Source: Fidelibacterota bacterium
GTDB lineage: Bacteria > Fidelibacterota > UBA2242 > B5-G15
Length of the DNA: 20,763 nt
NCBI GenBank assembly: GCA_003645825.1
Contig: QNCQ01000005.1
Coordinates: 1-20,763, forward strand
Direction: 5' to 3'
Positions 16,051 through 20,763 of this stretch are shown piece by piece. Numbering within the stretch: position 1 is the stretch's first letter; each line of letters begins with the position of its first letter. Made by a program: the position numbers and the translations under genes. Below the pieces are notes generated by a model, which had not been told where the DNA came from, made no database searches, and saw only the letters and a list, made by a program, of their open reading frames with translations.

Positions 16051-17235
16051 CTACCTAATTTTCCTAATAGCTCTTTCAAACCTTTCCAGAGATTTCTCTA
16101 TAACTTTCTCATCTACACAAAACGATATCCTAAAATAACCAGCTCTCCCAAACCCAACACCCGGCGTAACCAGCACAAGCTCCTCCCGAAGCACTTTCGA
16201 AAATTCCACATCGTCGTCGATAGGACTCCTCGGAAACATATAAAATGTACCTTCCGGCTTCACTATATCATATCCCATATCTTTCAGAGATTCAAAAAGC
16301 AAATTCCTTCTCTTTTCATATACTTCAACATCCACTGAAAATTCTATGACATTCCTAATAACCCTTTGCATCAACGCCGGTGCATTAATAAACCCGAGAA
16401 TTCTATTACAGAAAATACACGCATCAATCAATTCTTCCTTATTCTCCATGACAGGGTTAACTGCAATATAACCAATTCTTTCTCCGGGTATCGACAAATC
16501 TTTTGAGAAGGAAGTAACAATTACTGTATTTTCATAAAATTTCACGGGAGCAAAATATTTCGAATCCGAAAAAACTATTTTACGATACGGCTCATCTGAA
16601 ATAAGAAAAATGGGCTTACCGTACTTTTTCGACTTTTCCCTCAGAAGTTCCCCAACTTGCTTCAGAATTGCCTCATCATACGCTCTTCCTGTTGGGTTAT
16701 TTGGGGTATTCACTATTACAGCCCGTGTGTTTCCATCAATTCTGGATTCAAGATCAGCAATATCCGGAAGAAATCTCTCATCGGTCTCAGAAACAACAAT
16801 TTTTCCATTATGATTGAGAACATAAAATTTATATTCAACGAAATAAGGAGATAAAATCACAACAGATTCACCTGGATTTAGAATGGACTTCAAAACCACA
16901 TTCATAGCACCGGCAGCCCCACATGTCATTACCACATCATCCCGAGTAAAATCAACCCCGATTTCTTTCCTCAAACTCTCAGCCACAGCTTCCCGTGTCT
17001 CAACATAACCTGCATTGGGCATATATCCATGCAAAAAAGGACCTGTCTTTTTTGATTCCTCCTCCAGAAAATACTGGAATTCATCTGGAGGCATCAAATC
17101 AGGGTTACCCAAGGAGAAATCACAGACCTTATTCACCCCATACTTCCTCTTCAGCTCTATACCAGCCTCAAACATTTTCCTTATCCAGGAGGAACTTTTC
17201 CGAAATTCTCTAATCTGCTGGGATATCACCACCAT
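16051..17235 (-). CDS. Pyridoxal phosphate-dependent aminotransferase, class I/II (AspC-like)
   Basis: Fold-type I transaminase of 394 residues. PLP-binding features: the TCGAAGAMN turn (104-112), Asn180 in NTPNNPTG, Asp214 in LISDEPY, and the Schiff-base Lys245 in VTSFSKDLSIPGERIGY. The substrate carboxylate Arg is probably Arg369 in YFRISF. The overall pattern (DFSLGNPDLMPP, LHGYMPNAGY, ILGFINAPALMQRV) matches a group often annotated as aspartate aminotransferase, but the true amino donor is unknown. First gene of the operon with AGGAG 5 bases ahead of its ATG. The context suggests that it makes the 2-oxoacid which the following oxidoreductase consumes. Confidence 0.93.
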   Translation of the reverse strand: MVVISQQIREFRKSSSWIRKMFEAGIELKRKYGVNKVCDFSLGNPDLMPPDEFQYFLEEESKKTGPFLHGYMPNAGYVETREAVAESLRKEIGVDFTRDDVVMTCGAAGAMNVVLKSILNPGESVVILSPYFVEYKFYVLNHNGKIVVSETDERFLPDIADLESRIDGNTRAVIVNTPNNPTGRAYDEAILKQVGELLREKSKKYGKPIFLISDEPYRKIVFSDSKYFAPVKFYENTVIVTSFSKDLSIPGERIGYIAVNPVMENKEELIDACIFCNRILGFINAPALMQRVIRNVIEFSVDVEVYEKRRNLLFESLKDMGYDIVKPEGTFYMFPRSPIDDDVEFSKVLREELVLVTPGVGFGRAGYFRISFCVDEKVIEKSLERFERAIRKIR

Positions 17236-17304
17236 TATCTCCTCTTAAAACTATTAAGAAAAATAAAATAACCTCAAACTCAATCAACTTCACATAGCTA
17301 AATC

Positions 17305-17333
17305 TACATAAGTTGGGACAAAAATAGTGCCAA
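17305..17333 (-). promoter_or_regulatory. Sigma70-type promoter for the aminotransferase-oxidoreductase operon
   Basis: On the minus strand TTGGCA (17333-17328) and TATGTA (17310-17305) are separated by 17 bases, an ideal spacing with a good -35. Transcription would start near 17298, leaving a leader of about 60 bases before the ATG at 17235. I see no riboswitch or operator palindrome in that leader. Confidence 0.45.
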
Positions 17334-17428
17334 GTTTCTCCGTTAGTGCTGGTTACCCAAAATATCTAAATTTGAAACAATTGAAATTCTTGTTCCCACT
17401 ATTGAGAAGGTTCATTTTGGAAAATCTC

Positions 17429-18754
17429 TTAGCTGCTAAAAGGCAATGTTACTGTAAACTTACTCCCTTCACCTAACCTGCTCTCTACTTTTATATCCCC
17501 TCCCAGCCTCTCTACAATTTGTTTAACAAGCGAAAGGCCGAGCCCCGTTCCTAACCTCTCCACTTCTTTTGCATTTTTGGCTCTATAAAACTCTTCAAAA
17601 ACCTTATCTATTTCATCCTCCGCTATACCAATACCGGTATCAGAAACTATAATTCCGTACTCTCTCTGCCTCACAAACGGAGTAACTGTTACTTTACCTC
17701 CAGTAGGGGTATAACGAACAGCATTGTTCACCAGATTAATAGCAATCTTGCTCAAACTATTCGTATCGATAACAACCATAGCACACGAAACAGGTCCTAT
17801 CTCAAATTCCACTCCCTTACTCTTTGCAAACACCTTTTGCGATTCCAGAATATCATCCAACCATTTGCAGAAATCCACCTTCTCAAGCTTAACAACTTCC
17901 TCTTCTGTTCTCCTATATCTCGTAATCTCTATCATATCCTTAACCATATCCAGAATCTGGTCTGCCCTTTGCTCGGCACGCCTCAACAAATTCCTTGTTT
18001 CCTCATCTATCTTATCAGCATATATGGAATTCAAAACGCTAAGAGTACTCTTTAACGTTGTAATGGGAGATTTCAACTCATGAGCTGTAAACCTGAATAT
18101 TCTATCCCTCTCATTAATCGTCATTTCAAGAAGTTTGGACTTTTCATCTATTATCGCTTTCAACTTCCTGTACCTGTTAATAAAATCCACAATTACAACT
18201 GTTGAGGCAAATGCCAGCACATAGAATGCTATCAATGAAATAAGAACATGAGAGAAACCAAATCTTGAATGGTTCAAACTGTATAGGGGAACTTTACCGC
18301 TATATTCCAGAACAGTCCACACAGTTAGCAGCAGCGAAGCAAATACCGTATTCACAAATGGTACAACTCCCTGAAACAACACTCCAGATATAATTATATG
18401 AACAATATAAAGAAAATAAAATGGGTTTTCTATCCCCCCTGAATAATGCACCATAAACGATATAAGAATAAAATCAACTAATATCTGAGCCTCTGTAAAA
18501 ACAACTTCCTGCAAGAAAGATTTAAAAGAGAAATACTTATAAATAAAAAAGTAAACAAGATTAAAAAGGATCAAGAGGGTCGCCAGAAAGGTTATTCTAT
18601 CGTAAGGAATATTAAAAGTAAAAAGATACTTACCTATAGGAATCGCTGTGAGAATTCCAAAAATAGCAACCCACCTGAGATTTATTATCCAGCCAATCCT
18701 CTGCCTGAAGGTCTTCAAGGTATAAAACGGAAATAACCTGCTTATATCTTCCAT
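17429..18754 (-). CDS. Membrane sensor histidine kinase with RegB-like GGxxNPF quinone-binding motif
   Basis: A 441-residue kinase from the ATG at 18754 (a GTG one codon upstream is possible; the ATG gives a TGATG overlap with the protease stop). The N-terminal 195 residues have about six hydrophobic helices with no large periplasmic domain. Between helices 3 and 4 lies GGIENPF (106-112), the GGxxNPF heptad that in RegB/PrrB kinases binds ubiquinone and sets kinase activity. A short linker helix leads to the HisKA domain with FTAHELKSP (phosphorylated His225). The ATPase domain has NLVNNAV (340-346), SDTGIGI (371-377) and GTGLGLSLV (402-410). No response regulator is encoded in the window, so its partner is unknown. 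Being coupled to a hydrogenase protease gene, it may sense the redox state that the hydrogenase affects. Confidence 0.9.
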   Translation of the reverse strand: MEDISRLFPFYTLKTFRQRIGWIINLRWVAIFGILTAIPIGKYLFTFNIPYDRITFLATLLILFNLVYFFIYKYFSFKSFLQEVVFTEAQILVDFILISFMVHYSGGIENPFYFLYIVHIIISGVLFQGVVPFVNTVFASLLLTVWTVLEYSGKVPLYSLNHSRFGFSHVLISLIAFYVLAFASTVVIVDFINRYRKLKAIIDEKSKLLEMTINERDRIFRFTAHELKSPITTLKSTLSVLNSIYADKIDEETRNLLRRAEQRADQILDMVKDMIEITRYRRTEEEVVKLEKVDFCKWLDDILESQKVFAKSKGVEFEIGPVSCAMVVIDTNSLSKIAINLVNNAVRYTPTGGKVTVTPFVRQREYGIIVSDTGIGIAEDEIDKVFEEFYRAKNAKEVERLGTGLGLSLVKQIVERLGGDIKVESRLGEGSKFTVTLPFSS

Positions 18755-19215
18755 CACCTAAACTCTTCTATGCTTTTTTTAACTTCACTAGAAATAGACT
18801 GCCCCAATAAAAAGCTTCTCCCCTGTATTAACAAATACTTAAACTCACAGTCAATCTGACTCCTAACATAATCCTCTATCAAACCCGGTGAAAAGGCATG
18901 AGTACTAAATAAATTCCCATCAAGATCACTCCGATTTACCATCCTCACAACTCCAGGTTCCTCTTTCATATCAGCAGAATCAACAACAAATACCACATCC
19001 GGAGCAAACTCTATAATTTTATCAAGATAGTTCTCAGGATTCGTCCCGGCAAGAACAAGGTTTATATCATAGTCGGAGGCCAACCTCTCTTTCAAAACTT
19101 TCGCTAACAGTAAGCCTGCCTGATCATCACCCCTGAATTCATTGCCAAGTCCAAGCAATAAAATTTTTCTGTATCCGCTTCTATCTATATAACATTTTAG
19201 CTGACTAAAATTCAT
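18754..19215 (-). CDS. hycI: [NiFe] hydrogenase maturation endopeptidase, HycI/HyaD family
   Basis: Cleaves the C-terminal tail of the hydrogenase large subunit after nickel insertion. The 153 residues start with about 16 extra residues, then the hallmark ILLLGLGNEFRGDDQAG (18-34) with the acidic pair Asp30-Asp31, VVFVVDSADM (74-83) with Asp79, and STHAFSP (104-110) with His106. These three positions correspond to the nickel-contacting residues of HycI/HybD. The gene overlaps the ferredoxin gene upstream by 11 bases and the kinase gene downstream by one base. Its presence is the strongest sign that the complex encoded here is a true [NiFe] hydrogenase, since nickel-free relatives do not need this protease. 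Confidence 0.9.
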   Translation of the reverse strand: MNFSQLKCYIDRSGYRKILLLGLGNEFRGDDQAGLLLAKVLKERLASDYDINLVLAGTNPENYLDKIIEFAPDVVFVVDSADMKEEPGVVRMVNRSDLDGNLFSTHAFSPGLIEDYVRSQIDCEFKYLLIQGRSFLLGQSISSEVKKSIEEFR

Positions 19216-19807
19216 CCTCTACTACAATTCTGTGCCTGCATATCGGACAGATTTCCTTAATGTAGTCCTCCCTCCTTATCTTACCTTTGTAATGAGATTC
19301 CGCAGGCTCATTAAAATTTCTCTGAGCCTCAATTAAAAAGTTTGGATGGGCATACGCCTTTGCACCAAGCCTATCTTTAACGAATTTCAGATGGTCCCTA
19401 CACGCAATCTCTCCACCACACACCTCACATAACACAAGCTCTTTTTCTATAGAATTATAATAATCTTTTTTCTCCAGGTCCGGGATGAGAACGACATACT
19501 TACTCGTTAGCCTTATCCCCTTACCGGTAATACAATGTTCTTCACACTGGCCACACTGTATACACGATGCATAATTAATCCTCAAAACTCTCTTCTTCTC
19601 TTCCAATGAATCTTCCATTTCAATTGCTCCCGCTGGACAAACCTGATAGCAGGTGCCACAACCAACACAATCTTCTTCAAAGTACTCCGGAAAACCTCTG
19701 TATTCCTCAGGTGGCGTATATTTTTCCTTGGGAAATTTAGTCGTATAAGGTCTCGAAAACAAAGACCTTAAAGCCTCTTTCAATTCCCTTAGCTTTGGTG
19801 CATACAT
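19205..19807 (-). CDS. HycF/MbhN/NuoI-like ferredoxin subunit of a membrane-bound complex
   Basis: A 200-residue iron-sulphur subunit. The N-terminal LFSRPYTTKFPKE (16-28) matches the NuoI/HycF/MbhN pattern that precedes the cluster domain. Two [4Fe-4S] motifs follow at Cys47, 50, 53, 57 and Cys82, 85, 88, 92. The C-terminal half holds CEVC (127-130), Cys136, and CPIC (187-190), resembling the cysteine-rich tail of formate hydrogenlyase HycF. In group 4 hydrogenases this subunit carries electrons from ferredoxin or formate to the small subunit. It starts one base after the mnhG stop and overlaps the hycI-like gene by 11 bases. A place in a related ferredoxin-dependent complex (Mbx-like) cannot be excluded without the other subunits. 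Confidence 0.85.
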   Translation of the reverse strand: MYAPKLRELKEALRSLFSRPYTTKFPKEKYTPPEEYRGFPEYFEEDCVGCGTCYQVCPAGAIEMEDSLEEKKRVLRINYASCIQCGQCEEHCITGKGIRLTSKYVVLIPDLEKKDYYNSIEKELVLCEVCGGEIACRDHLKFVKDRLGAKAYAHPNFLIEAQRNFNEPAESHYKGKIRREDYIKEICPICRHRIVVEDEF

Positions 19808-19808
19808 A

Positions 19809-20150
19809 CTACCCTTCCCTCAATTCATGATCCTCTTGATATTTATCAACAATGGTCTCCTTTGTCAGAGGTATACCACTTCTATGAGCGGCTCTCGAGA
19901 TTGCATGTGCTGCCACTGGAGATGTAAGAAAAATAAATACAATACCTATAAGCGCTTTAAACCCAAAATTATTAAACCCCTGAAGAATAAACACCCCAAA
20001 CAAGACACCCGCTGAGCCAAAGGTAACACATTTTGTTGCTGCCTGCAATCTGTTGTACACATCCGGAAGCCTTACAAGCCCCAGAACACCAAGGAAATCA
20101 AACGTTATCCCCAAAATAATAAATGCCATTCCAATTATTTCTCTAATCAT
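19809..20150 (-). CDS. mnhG: MnhG/MrpG-type Na+/H+ antiporter subunit
   Basis: Small membrane subunit of Mrp antiporters and of Mrp-containing hydrogenases (MbhC). From the ATG at 20150 it has 113 residues. Three hydrophobic helices are visible (about 3-22, 41-60 and 65-82), with the family signatures GxxFxxLGxLGLVRLPDVYNRLQAATK (about 14-40) and SPVAAHAISRAAHRSGIPL (76-94). An upstream in-frame ATG at 20186 would add 12 unconserved residues and a long overlap with mnhF. The chosen ATG has GGGGAGG 7 bases ahead and overlaps the mnhF stop by only 8 bases. Confidence 0.92.
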   Translation of the reverse strand: MIREIIGMAFIILGITFDFLGVLGLVRLPDVYNRLQAATKCVTFGSAGVLFGVFILQGFNNFGFKALIGIVFIFLTSPVAAHAISRAAHRSGIPLTKETIVDKYQEDHELREG

Positions 20151-20481
20151 CCAGCTGCCTCCCCTCGAGAATTTTAGCAAATGCAAGCGATGCGATAAAA
20201 CTTAAAAGTGCCCAGATCAGGCCAATATCCATAAAAAATGACTTATCATAATATAACCCTATCAGCGCAAGCATACCAATTATCAGAATCCCAAGAATAT
20301 CCACTGCAACAATGCGGTCAGCCGGACTTGGACCAAAAATAACCCGAAACAAGACAAAAAGCGCGCTAAACAGAATCACATTTATCAGCTTAAAAATTAT
20401 ATCCCCCTGATATATGAAGAAATTGAAATACAAAAAACACCCCACAAAAATCAGCCCTAAAAACCATCTAAGATACTTCAT
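20143..20481 (-). CDS. mnhF: MnhF/MrpF-type Na+/H+ antiporter subunit
   Basis: A 112-residue membrane protein. The conserved block FRVIFGPSPADRIVAVDILG (45-64) and ALLSFIASLAFAKILEG (91-107) identify MnhF/MrpF (MbhB in archaeal hydrogenases). About four hydrophobic helices are visible, including an extra N-terminal one (5-24) that makes it about 20 residues longer than many MrpF proteins. The start overlaps the mnhE stop as ATGA and the stop lies inside mnhG, so E, F and G are coupled. As part of the Mrp module it takes part in sodium/proton exchange. Confidence 0.93.
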   Translation of the reverse strand: MKYLRWFLGLIFVGCFLYFNFFIYQGDIIFKLINVILFSALFVLFRVIFGPSPADRIVAVDILGILIIGMLALIGLYYDKSFFMDIGLIWALLSFIASLAFAKILEGRQLDD

Positions 20482-20763
20482 TCGAATACCTCCAGTAATA
20501 TTTTTTCAAATCTTCCTCCAATTTTCTGTGTAGCTTTATCAACCTCAGTATCTTCAACATCGATCCAGTGAATATACAACTCCCCCTTTTTCTCATTCAC
20601 GTCAACTGTGAGCGTCCCCGGAGTTAAGGTGATAGAATTGGCAAGAGCAGTGATACCAATATCTTTTTTAAGACTGGTCTTTATTTTTACGATTCCGGGG
20701 TTAATTGGCAAACGCGGATTTATAACAATATACGCAACATGCAGATTCGCCTTGAACATCTCC
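20478..20763 (-). CDS. mnhE: MnhE/MrpE-type antiporter subunit (partial, 5' end outside window)
   Basis: The C-terminal 94 or so residues of MnhE. The family signatures FKANLHVAYIVINP (2-15 from the internal Met at 20759), PGIVKIKTSLKKD (21-33) and ALANSITLTPGTLTVDV (38-54) are clear. Full MnhE proteins have about 160 residues with two hydrophobic helices before this point. The frame stays open through the window edge (a Glu codon precedes the Met, as in related proteins), so the Met at 20759 is internal and the true start lies beyond 20763. Confidence 0.9.
   Translation of the reverse strand, partial: EMFKANLHVAYIVINPRLPINPGIVKIKTSLKKDIGITALANSITLTPGTLTVDVNEKKGELYIHWIDVEDTEVDKATQKIGGRFEKILLEVFE

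Noticed and set aside
17313..17404. Pieces of an inverted repeat (GGGACA/AATAGTG and TGTTCCC/CACTATT) and a CAATTG palindrome upstream of the aminotransferase operon
   Set aside because: The blocks are in different order in the two arms and the palindrome does not extend beyond 6 bases, so no operator can be claimed.

Overview
The window comes from an AT-rich bacterial chromosome and is densely packed with genes, almost all on the minus strand. Lnt implies an outer membrane (diderm cell). The 2-oxoacid:ferredoxin oxidoreductase, the ferredoxins and the Mrp/hydrogenase genes suggest an anaerobe that ferments amino or organic acids. I cannot assign a phylum from the sequence; a deep-branching or candidate lineage is plausible. 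I saw no rRNA, tRNA, CRISPR array or insertion sequence.

Region 1 (about 1-10833, minus strand; transcription runs from high to low coordinates) is one long housekeeping operon: yicC, gmk, rpoZ, coaBC, a family-4 uracil-DNA glycosylase gene, dnaB, relA/spoT, ruvX, lnt, a broken VanZ-like gene, an exported protein of unknown function, and an ecfT gene cut by the window edge. Spacings are a few bases, or the genes overlap. It is an expanded form of the gmk-rpoZ-spoT arrangement known in enterobacteria, and so links (p)ppGpp metabolism with GMP kinase and RNA polymerase omega.

Region 2 (10834-12633) is a divergent promoter region, then on the plus strand a 31-codon single-span membrane peptide ORF, one base ahead of a sodium:solute symporter (SSS family).

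Region 3 (12634-13192) lies between convergent genes. It has no convincing gene but holds several short perfect stem-loops.

Region 4 (13193-17333, minus strand) is a four-gene catabolic operon with a good sigma70-type promoter at 17305-17333: PLP aminotransferase, ferredoxin with an extra cysteine-rich tail, alpha subunit (VorB type), and a fused beta-gamma subunit. Together they would transaminate an amino acid to a 2-oxoacid and oxidise it to an acyl-CoA, giving reduced ferredoxin.

Region 5 (17429-20763, minus strand) is the downstream end of an ion-pumping membrane complex operon: mnhE (cut by the window edge), mnhF, mnhG, a HycF/MbhN-like ferredoxin, a HycI-type hydrogenase maturation protease, and a membrane histidine kinase carrying the GGxxNPF motif of RegB-type quinone sensors. 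The natural reading is a Mrp-linked group 4 [NiFe] hydrogenase that reoxidises ferredoxin from pathways such as region 4, with a redox sensor in the same transcript. The catalytic hydrogenase subunits would lie beyond 20763 and are not seen.
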